DNA of 32,444 bases from Bradyrhizobium tropiciagri (GCF_001189845.1 NZ_LFLZ01000092.1:1-32444), one strand, 5' to 3'. Shown: positions 25,154-31,516, counted from the stretch's first letter. Translations and numbers: made by a program. Notes: generated from the sequence alone by a model not told the origin.

Positions 25154-25294
25154 ACGCTGCTCAACTCCGGCGGATGAGGCCTGCGATGGCGGTCATGCGC
25201 AAACCACCGTTCTGGACGAGATGGCAGCGCTGGCGCGCCGCCGCCTCGTTTGTCGATGCGCTTTTCAAGGCAAGGTCGAAAACAAGGCTGGTCA

Positions 25295-25693
25295 ATGCTT
25301 CAGCGGCTGATCGATGACGTCAAGGAATCCACCGGCAGCGCGCTGCGGCTAACCTCGCTGGCCGCCGCCGCCGCGATCGCGCTGTTCATCACCATCGCCT
25401 TCCTGTGCGCGGCCGCCTTCGTCTATGTGCTGCAGCACTACGGACCGGTGGAAGCGTGCCTCTCCGGCGCCGCGCTGTTCCTGGTCGTCACGCTGATCGC
25501 CGTCGGCGTCTACACCGCGCGCAAGCGCGAAATGCGAAGGCGTGCCGAGAAAGCGGCGAAGGCTGCGAAATCGGCAGCGGCAACCATGTTCGCCGATCCC
25601 GCATTGATCGCGACCGCGCTGCAGATCGTCCGCGCCGTCGGCGTGAAGCGGCTGATCCCGATCCTGGCAGTCGGCGGCTCGCGCTCGGCCTGA
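25295..25693 (+). CDS. YqjE-like/phage-holin-family small membrane protein
   Basis: The 132-residue inner-membrane protein has two adjacent transmembrane helices (about residues 18-48 and 55-80) preceded by an amphipathic 'LQRLIDDVKESTGSALRL' segment. A basic Arg/Lys cluster follows and then an Ala-rich helix, ending 'LIPILAVGGSRSA'. The position after a DUF883 gene and the two-helix layout match YqjE/DUF1469 (annotated as phage-holin superfamily III), whose function is unknown. It is probably co-transcribed with the DUF883 gene despite the 141-base gap. ATG 25295 is chosen; TTG 25250 would add a basic extension. Confidence 0.75.
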   Translation: MLQRLIDDVKESTGSALRLTSLAAAAAIALFITIAFLCAAAFVYVLQHYGPVEACLSGAALFLVVTLIAVGVYTARKREMRRRAEKAAKAAKSAAATMFADPALIATALQIVRAVGVKRLIPILAVGGSRSA

Positions 25694-25781
25694 TGGCAAG
25701 CCGCGGTGCTGCCAGCGGCAATGAGGCGGAGGAAGAAGAATAGCCTGCGTCATCCGGTAAGGCGTTAAACGCAACCAACCG

Positions 25782-25885
25782 TGTCATCGCCCGGCTTGAC
25801 CGGGCGATCCAGTATTCCAGAGACGGTGTTATTAAGCGGTTAGGCCGCGGCGTACTGGATCGCCCGGTCAAGCCGGGCGATGACA
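25782..25885. repeat. Dispersed palindromic element with perfect 33-bp arms (copy B)
   Basis: Left arm 25782-25814 and right arm 25853-25885 are exact inverted copies over 33 bases, separated by 38 bases. The right arm and flank share 'GGCCGCGGCGTACTGGAT' and 'CCAGTATTCCAGAGAC' with copy A. One reading frame reads 'IARLDRAIQYAAA', a signature of this element family in Bradyrhizobium and relatives. It lies between convergent genes and might also act as a terminator. Confidence 0.85.
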
Positions 25886-25913
25886 GCGTTGCTTGTGGAA
25901 CGTTCGCCCTTGC

Positions 25914-26306
25914 TCAAGTCACGCAGCGGCCGGGCTGCAGCAGCTTGGCCACTTCGGTCAGGACGCTGACCACCGGTTCGCAGGCGACCTTGCGGGTGTC
26001 GCCGGGCCGCGCGCGGGCGGGCGCTGCGGGGTGATTGCGGGCCTCTTCCCGCGCCACGGGAACGCGCACCAGGACCGACGTATCGGGCAGCCGGTCGAGC
26101 TTCAGCGCGACGGTCCGGCTCGGCAGGCCGGTCAGCGGAACCGCGGCGCGGTCGGTCTTGGCGGCGCGATTGACCGCGCTCTCCGGCGCCAATTGGGTGG
26201 TGACCTGCTGCCCGCCAATGAGATCGTGGCCGGATGCCAGCTGGACCGCGCCAAGCGTCAATCCAACCGCCAACGCAGCGAAAATTCCCTTTTGAATCTT
26301 TGACAT
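25914..26306 (-). CDS. Hypothetical secreted or anchored protein
   Basis: The family is not recognised. The 130-residue protein starts with a basic residue cluster and a hydrophobic segment at about 6-23 that could be a signal peptide or anchor. A mostly polar region rich in Arg, Ala and Pro follows. Two cysteines occur near the C-terminus ('ACEPVVSVLTEVAKLL' and 'PGRC') and could form a disulfide. ATG 26306 is chosen because GAGGGAC sits 6-12 bases upstream; earlier starts would extend into a non-hydrophobic leader. A near-match EcfG promoter lies 49 bases upstream. Confidence 0.75.
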   Translation of the reverse strand: MSKIQKGIFAALAVGLTLGAVQLASGHDLIGGQQVTTQLAPESAVNRAAKTDRAAVPLTGLPSRTVALKLDRLPDTSVLVRVPVAREEARNHPAAPARARPGDTRKVACEPVVSVLTEVAKLLQPGRCVT

Positions 26307-26354
26307 GGTGATGTCCCTCGCCCCATGGAAATTCCCGTTGGCGATCACGGACAC

Positions 26355-26380
26355 AACGCGAACGAAACCTGTGGGGTTCT
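26355..26380 (-). promoter_or_regulatory. Near-match EcfG-type promoter
   Basis: On the minus strand the sequence is AGAAC-N17-CGTT, one mismatch to GGAAC-N17-CGTT. It sits 48 bases upstream of the secreted hypothetical protein start at 26306. Confidence 0.4.
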
Positions 26381-26499
26381 CGCGTCCAGCCATCACTTAA
26401 CCGTGTACGAAAAAATTTTGATTCGCGCGGAACGAGTCCGGGGGTCTGCGAGTCATTGCAAGAGCCGGTTATTCCCCCTGCCCCATTGACCGGCGACGT

Positions 26500-26542
26500 A
26501 GGGCGCGACCGTGGTGATGCCGGTCGCGCCCTGCTCTTTTTT
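26500..26542 (+). terminator. Strong rho-independent terminator without an upstream gene
   Basis: A perfect 12-bp GC-rich stem (26500-26511 with 26521-26532) has a nine-base loop and is followed by GCTC and six T at 26537-26542. It points rightward, but no plus-strand gene lies between 25694 and 26500. The 318-base gap 26307-26624 contains no credible coding frame. This suggests the end of an unannotated small RNA, with a C-rich single-stranded segment at 26473-26484 that could target Shine-Dalgarno sequences. Confidence 0.75.
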
Positions 26543-26624
26543 AAGGTTCGCCTTTTTGGAGGTTCGTCTGTCAGCCCTGCCGGCGAACCATGTGCCAGCC
26601 GGCCAGTCACGCACGCATCCGGCT

Positions 26625-26798
26625 TCAGGCATCGTCGCTCGATGGCGTGTCCTGGGATCGAACAACCGTCACCTCACGGCATGACGGGCAACGACCGACA
26701 TGAAACTTGATTCCGGTCGTCTGGTCGTCGACGAGCATCAATTCGCTCAGGGGCTCGCCGCATTTGCACGTCACCGTCTTCTTATCGGCAAAATACAT
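26625..26798 (-). CDS. Zinc-ribbon microprotein
   Basis: The 57-residue cytoplasmic protein has a four-cysteine zinc-ribbon pattern: Cys11-x-Cys13 and Cys37-x-x-Cys40 ('TCKCGEP' and 'GRCPSCREV'), separated by 23 residues, then an acidic tail. It could bind nucleic acid or a protein partner; no family is recognised. ATG 26798 is preceded by a perfect GGAGG Shine-Dalgarno 7 bases upstream. An 8-bp inverted repeat (26840-26847 with 26861-26868) lies in its leader. It is shorter than most gene-finding cut-offs, but the cysteines and ribosome site argue that it is real. Confidence 0.75.
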   Translation of the reverse strand: MYFADKKTVTCKCGEPLSELMLVDDQTTGIKFHVGRCPSCREVTVVRSQDTPSSDDA

Positions 26799-26934
26799 CT
26801 GACGTCCTCCATAAGCCTGGAGAGTTCATCGCGTCATGAGGGCGAGCTCGCTTGCGCCGTGCTCGCCCCTCGTCTCTGCTCCTTCTCGGTCGGTCAGATC
26901 CGGACAATCCGGATGGCGGGATGACTCCCGGCGG

Positions 26935-27120
26935 TTATTTCGAAGCGGACTGCGCCTGCGAGCGTGACTCGGCGGCTTCGCGCGCCTGCCGCTCGGCCTT
27001 GAGGCGCTGGAAATTGTCGTAGAAGGCCTTCTCGTTGGCGCGGTGCTCCTTCATCGCCTGCGACGCATCTTGCTGACGCTGCGCATCGCGCTCTTTCCGT
27101 TGCTGGGGAGTCAGATTCAT
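26935..27120 (-). CDS. Small charged helical hypothetical protein
   Basis: The 61-residue protein is almost entirely alpha-helical by composition, rich in Arg, Lys, Glu, Gln and Ala ('PQQRKERDAQRQQDA', 'NEKAFYDNFQRLKAER'), with no membrane segment. No family is recognised. ATG 27120 is preceded by GGAGG 4 bases upstream, which supports expression. A weak EcfG-like element (GCAAC-N16-CGTT, 27159-27183) is upstream. Confidence 0.7.
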   Translation of the reverse strand: MNLTPQQRKERDAQRQQDASQAMKEHRANEKAFYDNFQRLKAERQAREAAESRSQAQSASK

Positions 27121-27200
27121 GCGGCCTCCAACTAAGTTCTTGAATCAACGCCGGATTCAACGCACGAGGCCGGGAAAAGTTGCAATGGCGGGGAACTGGC

Positions 27201-28126
27201 CTATTTGCGCAGGCTCGCCCAGACGCCGCCAAGGATCAGCAGGCCGCCGACCAAATGGATCAGCTTCGGCGGCTCACCCAGAATGACCCAGGACAAGAGC
27301 GCGCTCGCGATCGGCGCGACGTAGAGCACCAGCGATGTCCGCACCGAGCCGAACCGCGCACCGAGCCAGGCGAAGCGGCATAGGCCATCAGGCCGGGCAC
27401 GAGACCGGCGAACACATAGGCCTCGAACGCCCTCGCGTTGAACACCGCAGCAGGCGTCGCCCACATCTCCTGCACGGCCGGCGGCAGCGAGCACAGCGCG
27501 CCCGCCGCCGAGAACAGGCTGACCCGCGCCAGCAGCGAGGCGCGCGGCGCGACACGGGATTGCACCAGCGTGTAGCCGGACCAGCCGAGCATCGCGCACA
27601 CCACCAGGAGATCGCCCCAGGCCGCGCTCGATTGGGTCAGCGTTTCCAGATGGCCGCCGGAGACGATCAGCAGCGCGCCGGCGAGCGCCAGCGCCGTGCC
27701 GAGCCATTGCAGCGGACCGATGTGCTCGATGCCGAGCGCGGCCGAGATCAACAGCACCATGATCGGCGACAGCGCGAAGATCAGCGCGATATGGATCGCG
27801 GTGGTGGTGATCCCGGCGATGTAGACCGGGCCGCCGCACAGGAACATGCCGAGGAAGCCCGCGGCGAGGATCGGCCACAGGTTCTGCGCCAGCGGGATCT
27901 TGCCGCCCTTGATCGCCGCGATCGCGAACGGCGCCAGCCCGATGGCGATGATGCTCCAGCGGAAGAAGGCCAGCGAGAACGGCGGCACCGAGCCGGCAAG
28001 GCCGCGCGCCAGCACCTGGTTGGAGGCCTGACCGACCGCGACCAGGATGAAGCCGGTCAGCGCGACCGCGTCCTCCCAGCCCGTGGTCGGACGGCCGACC
28101 GGCGCTTTCGGCAGCTCCGCATCCAT
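27201..28126 (-). pseudogene. DMT/EamA-family transporter, frameshifted near the 3' end
   Basis: The frame from ATG 28126 encodes the first nine or so helices of a ten-helix EamA drug/metabolite exporter ('GGPVYIAGITTTAIHIALIF', 'LVPGLMAYAA'). It then goes out of frame near 27373-27374. The expected C-terminus ('FAWLGARFGSVRTSLVL' to 'GGVWASLRK') continues in the next frame and ends at 27201. One missing T on the coding strand (GCTTCGCC where GCTTTCGCC is expected) explains it. The total span of 926 bases is one short of a multiple of three. Either the gene is recently broken or the base was lost in sequencing. Confidence 0.85.
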
Positions 28127-28191
28127 GACACAGCCCCCTCAGCCGGTGCGCAATTGACGAGGACGGCTTGCGCCGTCGCTGCCCGCACCCG

Positions 28192-28872
28192 CTACTGCTC
28201 CGCCGCCTCCCGCTCCATGTCGCGGCCCGACATGTCCTCGCCCTGCATGTTGGCGTATTCGCGCGCCATCTCGCGCATCAGGAATTTGGCGGGGACGTCG
28301 TGATAGCTGCCGTGGTCGTTGACATATTGCATGTAGGCACGACCCGCGCCGTCGAAGGGATGCAGCAGCGCATCTGAATGGCCATCGAAATCGAGCGGCT
28401 TGACGCCGAGCTTGGCGCACAGCGTGTCGTTGAAGGTCGGGGTCGCCTTGCGCCAGGCGCCATCGACGAACACTTCGGTGAAGCCGTGCCAGGTGAACAG
28501 GTCCGAGCCCATGCTCTGGCGCAGCTTCTCGGTGGTGAGATGGTTGCGGACATCGGCGAAGCCGACGCGGGCCGGGATGCCGTGGACCCGGCAGGCCGCG
28601 GCATAGAGCGCCGCCTTGCCGACGCAATAGCCGTTGCCGGCGGCGAGCACGCTGGAGGCCCGATAGCTCTCCGGTGAGCGCATGCTGACATAAGGGTTGT
28701 AGCGGATGCCGTCGCGCACCGCGGTGTAGAGCCGGCTCGCGATCTCGCGCGCGCTGGCGTCGGCCGGGACGGCGGCGCGGGCGAACGCCTCGACGGCGGG
28801 ATGGTCGCTGTCGACATATTCGCCGGGGTCGGTGTAGAGGCGGCTGATCGTGTCAGTGAGATGCTCGGTCAT
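28192..28872 (-). CDS. Transglutaminase-like (cysteine protease fold) protein
   Basis: This 226-residue soluble protein is of the transglutaminase-like superfamily. The Cys-His-Asp triad is visible: Cys83 in 'GNGYCVGKAAL', His129 in 'WHGFTEVFVDGAW' and Asp149 in 'PTFND'. Bacterial members are often peptidases or amidases rather than true transglutaminases; the substrate is unknown. There is no signal peptide, so it is probably cytoplasmic. It ends with an acidic and Met-rich tail. It is 65 bases upstream of the frameshifted DMT gene on the same strand and could be co-transcribed. Confidence 0.88.
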   Translation of the reverse strand: MTEHLTDTISRLYTDPGEYVDSDHPAVEAFARAAVPADASAREIASRLYTAVRDGIRYNPYVSMRSPESYRASSVLAAGNGYCVGKAALYAAACRVHGIPARVGFADVRNHLTTEKLRQSMGSDLFTWHGFTEVFVDGAWRKATPTFNDTLCAKLGVKPLDFDGHSDALLHPFDGAGRAYMQYVNDHGSYHDVPAKFLMREMAREYANMQGEDMSGRDMEREAAEQ

Positions 28873-28942
28873 GACGCAACCTTAGCAAGCCATCAGCGCA
28901 GTTCAATGCAGCCGACGCAGCCCTGCCCCGCCAGAGTCCGGT

Positions 28943-29200
28943 CTAGTTCCTGAAGCGTTCGTCCCATTGCGGCGGCTGGTAGCTGCGCCGCTTGGCCTTG
29001 AAATATTCGCGCGCGAAATGGATGCCGATCCCGATCAGGAACGGCGGGGCGAGCGCAGCGGCGATCATGAACACGGTGATCGACTTCGGCGTCAGGATGT
29101 CCAGCACCATCGACGCCAGCAGCCACAGCGTGGCAGCAATCACCGCGACGTCGACATGCTTCATTCCCTCGGTCTTTCCCTTGGTCGTTCCGGGTTCCAT
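28943..29200 (-). CDS. Small two-helix membrane protein, hypothetical
   Basis: The 85-residue protein carries two hydrophobic helices (about residues 17-36 and 44-65) and a basic C-terminal tail ('YFKAKRRSYQPPQW'). No family is recognised. Three starts are possible: GTG 29263, ATG 29200 and ATG 29164. The last gives 73 residues starting right before helix 1. ATG 29200 is used here with GGTAGG just upstream, but the shorter form is nearly as likely. Confidence 0.65.
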   Translation of the reverse strand: MEPGTTKGKTEGMKHVDVAVIAATLWLLASMVLDILTPKSITVFMIAAALAPPFLIGIGIHFAREYFKAKRRSYQPPQWDERFRN

Positions 29201-29269
29201 CCTACCGGCTGGCCCTGCATGCGCCAAGGATTCCGGCGGCAGCCAATACCTCCGGCGCTTCACTTTTTT

Positions 29270-29295
29270 GGAACGGTGCCCGCGCGGGCAATGTT
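29270..29295 (+). promoter_or_regulatory. EcfG-like promoter candidate
   Basis: The sequence GGAAC-N17-TGTT differs from the consensus only at the first base of the -10 element. It lies 30 bases before the ATG at 29326. Confidence 0.5.
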
Positions 29296-29325
29296 GGTCC
29301 TGAGATATCGAACCCGGAGGGTGCG

Positions 29326-29580
29326 ATGGGCAACTCCAGTGACATCCACAACGGCGTCGACCATCCCGCGAGCCAAAACGGCGTCAACGACCCGGTCGGC
29401 GGGGTCGACGTGAAGCGGACCTTCAACGACAACCAAACGCCGCACGAACGCGCGCAATGGGCCGCCGACGTCCGCGCCGACGCCTCGCCCAGGAGCGGCG
29501 AAGCGTTCCTGCCCGAAGCGCTGCGTCGGCGGCCGACGTCGCCGATCAATCCGCGCACCGGCCGCCATCCCACCGACTAG
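29326..29580 (+). CDS. Small hydrophilic hypothetical protein
   Basis: The 84-residue product is polar and probably unstructured, rich in Asn, Asp, Pro and Arg ('HNGVDHPASQNGVNDPVGG', 'PINPRTGRHPTD'). It has no membrane segment or recognisable domain. A GGAGG Shine-Dalgarno 5 bases before ATG 29326 and a near-consensus stress promoter support that it is a real gene. Its composition resembles small stress-induced hydrophilins, but this is only an impression. Confidence 0.7.
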   Translation: MGNSSDIHNGVDHPASQNGVNDPVGGVDVKRTFNDNQTPHERAQWAADVRADASPRSGEAFLPEALRRRPTSPINPRTGRHPTD

Positions 29581-29684
29581 CGAGAGCGACATGACGTTAT
29601 GCGGCCGTCGCAGGGGCGCTGCCAAAATATCGAAAACAACCCCATGCAAAGTACCGTCGTTGGCCGGCGTTCAGACCAAGCAAC

Positions 29685-29714
29685 TTGACACGTCGGGCAA
29701 CTCGGAGATATTCT
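29685..29714 (+). promoter_or_regulatory. Isolated sigma-70-like promoter or repeat remnant
   Basis: A perfect TTGACA and a TATTCT are 18 bases apart, in the gap 29581-29795 that holds no credible gene. Nothing on the plus strand follows until 31073. The segment also resembles a common Bradyrhizobium dispersed repeat with 'CTTGACACGTCGGGCAA', so it may be a repeat fragment. A small hairpin (29758-29774) follows near the end of crcB. Confidence 0.3.
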
Positions 29715-29795
29715 TCTAATATTCCGAAATTACGCAGTATCCGCGCTCCTGCAGCGACAAAGGCAAAGCCTTTGCGCGGGGATGACGGCTGACCA

Positions 29796-30182
29796 TTAGA
29801 CCGCGAACGTCCGCACCAGCAGCAGGCCGCCGAACAGCGCCAGGATCGAGAGCGCGACGGAGGCCGCGATATAGGCGCCGGCCGGCCATAGCTCGCCCCG
29901 CTGCATCAGCACGATCGCATCGAGCGAAAAGGTCGAGAAGGTGGTGAAGCCGCCGCAGATGCCGACGGTGAGAAACACCCGCACCGTCTGGCTGACATTC
30001 CAGCTCAACGCGAACGACTCTGCGAAGACCCCGATCAGGAACGAGCCCACGATATTGATCACCAGCGTGCCCCAGGGAAATTCCGTGCCGACCAGGCGCC
30101 CCGCGCCGATCGCCACCAGATAGCGTGCGACCGATCCCAGCGAACCGCCGATCGCGACCGCCGCCAACAATTGAACGTTCAA
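29796..30182 (-). CDS. crcB: Fluoride channel CrcB (Fluc)
   Basis: This inner-membrane fluoride-exporting channel is 128 residues long with four predicted helices; it works as an antiparallel dimer. The motifs are 'GGSLGSVARY' near residue 12, 'GTLVINIVGSFLIG' near 44 and 'GICGGFTTFSTFSLD' near 81, which contains the residues lining the pore and the central Na+ site. TTG 30182 is chosen as the start. It overlaps the stop of the upstream small gene (TTGA) and has AGGAAGG 8 bases upstream. GTG 30206 would add eight residues. The operon is controlled by a fluoride riboswitch. Confidence 0.92.
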   Translation of the reverse strand: MNVQLLAAVAIGGSLGSVARYLVAIGAGRLVGTEFPWGTLVINIVGSFLIGVFAESFALSWNVSQTVRVFLTVGICGGFTTFSTFSLDAIVLMQRGELWPAGAYIAASVALSILALFGGLLLVRTFAV

Positions 30183-30352
30183 TTTCGTAACCTTCCTGCT
30201 TGCCACTCGGCGATGCCGACCAGCATCCCAACAACAAAGGTCGCGGCGACCAGCTCGCCCGGCGCGTCGACCAGCAGGGCGACGACACCGACGAGCCAGA
30301 TCGACCCGACCAGCGACAATGCGATTGAGATTGAACCAGGAAGACCCGTCAT
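30179..30352 (-). CDS. 57-residue two-helix membrane protein coupled to crcB
   Basis: It is not recognised as a named family. It has two hydrophobic helices at about residues 8-27 and 33-48, joined by 'DAPGE' and ending 'EWQAGRLRN'. It is the first gene after the fluoride riboswitch, and its stop overlaps the crcB start (TTGA). Translation of crcB therefore depends on it. An AGGGGGC Shine-Dalgarno precedes ATG 30352. Possible roles are a partner or regulator of CrcB or a second fluoride-tolerance factor. It is too short to be a second Fluc subunit. Confidence 0.8.
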   Translation of the reverse strand: MTGLPGSISIALSLVGSIWLVGVVALLVDAPGELVAATFVVGMLVGIAEWQAGRLRN

Positions 30353-30424
30353 GCTCTGCCCCCTTCTCATTCGCGGGGCGCGGCAGGTCGGCTGTGGCAC
30401 GCGCTCCTACCGACGCTGTCGCGC

Positions 30425-30475
30425 CCGGTAGGAGTCATCAGCCTTGCGGCGGTTATCGGGGGACTCCATCCCCGT
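30425..30475 (-). ncRNA. Fluoride riboswitch (crcB motif)
   Basis: On the minus strand a GGGG...CCCC stem encloses the loop AUGGAGUC. It is followed by AACCGCC, a GCAA tetraloop and the diagnostic GGCUGAUGACUCCUACC. The loop GGAGUC and the 3' GACUCC form the 6-bp pseudoknot expected of this class, and the GCC/GGC stem is present. It lies upstream of a crcB operon. The expression platform probably extends to the Shine-Dalgarno at 30356. Fluoride binding should raise expression. Confidence 0.95.
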
Positions 30476-30485
30476 CGAGGTGGGA

Positions 30486-30514
30486 ATGGTAGGCGAGTAA
30501 AGTGGCGGGAGCAA
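30486..30514 (-). promoter_or_regulatory. Sigma-70-like promoter for the fluoride operon
   Basis: The minus strand reads TTGCTC, 17 bases, TACCAT. Transcription would start near 30479, a few bases before the riboswitch. The position is right and the match to consensus is moderate. Confidence 0.5.
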
Positions 30515-30542
30515 GTGGGCGCTCCCTCGGCTTGTCGTCGCG

Positions 30543-30737
30543 TTACTCGCTCGTCGACAACATCGCGTTCAGCTCGAAGGCTGTCTTCAGCTGATCGATG
30601 CGCGCGACGATCTGCTCACGCTCGGCGCCGCGCGGCAGCTGCGCGAGCCGGTTCTCGAGCCGCACCCGATGTTCCTCGAGGCGCTGCTCGAAGGTGTGGG
30701 GTTCAGATCGCTTCCGTCGTTGAATCGTCCTCTGCAT
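30543..30737 (-). CDS. Small charged hypothetical protein
   Basis: The 64-residue protein is helical, rich in Arg, Glu and Gln, with 'RLEEHRVRLENRLAQLP' as a likely coiled coil. No family is recognised. ATG 30737 lies inside the end of the upstream gene, overlapping it by 35 bases in another frame. AAGGA lies about 6 bases upstream. The overlap suggests translational coupling between the two. Confidence 0.7.
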   Translation of the reverse strand: MQRTIQRRKRSEPHTFEQRLEEHRVRLENRLAQLPRGAEREQIVARIDQLKTAFELNAMLSTSE

Positions 30738-30879
30738 CGTCCATCCTTGGCGGTTGCAGACCGGGGCTGTTGGCCCAGCGGTCCAGTTGATCGATGACCC
30801 GAGCGTGGCTCGGACGCCGCGGTTCCGGCGCTTTCGGCTCCTCGGATAGCTTGCGGGGCAGCTTGACTTGGTCAGTCAT
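30703..30879 (-). CDS. Small acidic/basic hypothetical protein
   Basis: The 58-residue protein has a basic Pro-rich first half ('KLPRKLSEEPKAPEPRRP'), a helical 'ARVIDQLDRWANSPG' segment and an acidic tail ('DDAEDDSTTEAI'). No family is recognised. GGAGAG is 4 bases before ATG 30879, and an exact EcfG consensus promoter (30899-30923) lies just upstream. It is too short for routine gene finding but well supported by its signals. Confidence 0.72.
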   Translation of the reverse strand: MTDQVKLPRKLSEEPKAPEPRRPSHARVIDQLDRWANSPGLQPPRMDDAEDDSTTEAI

Positions 30880-30898
30880 GGCATCTCTCCCGCAACAT

Positions 30899-30923
30899 AA
30901 CGAAACAGGTAGCCCGTCGTTCC
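30899..30923 (-). promoter_or_regulatory. EcfG-type (general stress) promoter for two small genes
   Basis: The minus strand reads GGAAC-N16-CGTT, an exact match. It ends 19 bases before ATG 30879, so the leader would be short but contains the Shine-Dalgarno. Confidence 0.65.
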
Positions 30924-31072
30924 CGTATTTTTTTAATAAGCTATTGATTTTGCTTTACAATATTACTCATTCAACGTTTTTGTCTCAAGCAAGGGAACTC
31001 GGGGAGAGTCTGTTGGTTTAGCAAGTTACTCAATCAGCGAAGTTTGGGTATTTTTGCGATGGGGTATTTGCG

Positions 31073-31318
31073 ATGAACGAGTTACGCGCCGAGCGTCTCC
31101 AGGTCATGGTCTCGCCGGAGGAATTGGCTGCCTTGGACGATTTCCGGTTCAAGCACCGTATGCCGACCCGCGCCGCGGCGGTCCGCGAGTTGCTCAAGCT
31201 CGGTCTGTCCGGCGTCGGCACCGACGCGGCAGCCGGGGTGAAATCCAGCGATTACGGGGTGTTCAATCGGGGGCCTGAAGGCCACACGCAGGTAGAGGAC
31301 GCGCCGGAAGGCAAGTGA
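31073..31318 (+). CDS. Ribbon-helix-helix-like small DNA-binding protein
   Basis: The 81-residue protein has an N-terminal segment 'ERLQVMVSPEELAALDDFRF' followed by 'RAAAVRELLKLGLSG', the strand-helix-helix layout of CopG/MetJ/Arc-type regulators. A flexible tail ends in Gly, Glu and Lys. It could be a transcription factor or antitoxin; no toxin is adjacent. ATG 31073 is chosen. A weak EcfG-like element (GGAAC-N16-GGTT, 30994-31018) lies in the AT-rich leader. An unspecific GGGG run is the only ribosome-site candidate. Confidence 0.75.
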   Translation: MNELRAERLQVMVSPEELAALDDFRFKHRMPTRAAAVRELLKLGLSGVGTDAAAGVKSSDYGVFNRGPEGHTQVEDAPEGK

Positions 31319-31344
31319 CGGCGCGTTGTCGCCGATGTGGCGGT

Positions 31345-31494
31345 TCAGCCGGCGACGAAGAGGTCCACGACCGCCTTCAGGGTGCAGACCACGAGCGCCG
31401 ACGTGAACATCGCCGTGCCGAGATCTGCGAGATCTGCGAGATAAAGCAGCTGCGCCTTCTGCTCCGCATCAAGCCGCGCGATCGCCTTGCGCAT
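31345..31494 (-). CDS. 49-residue small membrane-associated protein
   Basis: The 49-residue product has an amphipathic N-terminal half ('RKAIARLDAEQKAQLLYLAD') and a hydrophobic C-terminal helix ('AMFTSALVVCTLKAVVDLFV'). A perfect 9-base tandem duplication (about 31420-31440) encodes the repeat 'LADLAD'. No family is recognised. AAGGGAG lies about 7 bases before ATG 31494, and an exact EcfG promoter lies 22 bases upstream. It is too short for most gene finders. Confidence 0.7.
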   Translation of the reverse strand: MRKAIARLDAEQKAQLLYLADLADLGTAMFTSALVVCTLKAVVDLFVAG

Positions 31495-31516
31495 GGCCAA
31501 GCTCCCTTTTCAGGAA

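Noticed and set aside
25174..25317. Possible 47-residue basic protein between the DUF883 and YqjE-like genes
   Set aside because: It has an ATG and sits where a third yqj-like gene might be, but no Shine-Dalgarno or family match was seen and it overlaps the start of the next gene. It remains possible but unsupported.
23968..25317. 449-codon plus-strand frame overlapping the AI-2E permease and DUF883 genes
   Set aside because: It is a +1 shadow of two conserved genes and is rich in Arg and Gly with no domain.
25693..25743. 16-codon frame overlapping the YqjE-like stop (TGATG)
   Set aside because: It is too short and of low complexity (a run of Glu) to support as a gene.
25840..26610. 256-codon minus-strand frame ending in the palindromic repeat
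   Set aside because: It overlaps the better supported secreted hypothetical gene and its C-terminus is the translated repeat. There is no ribosome site.
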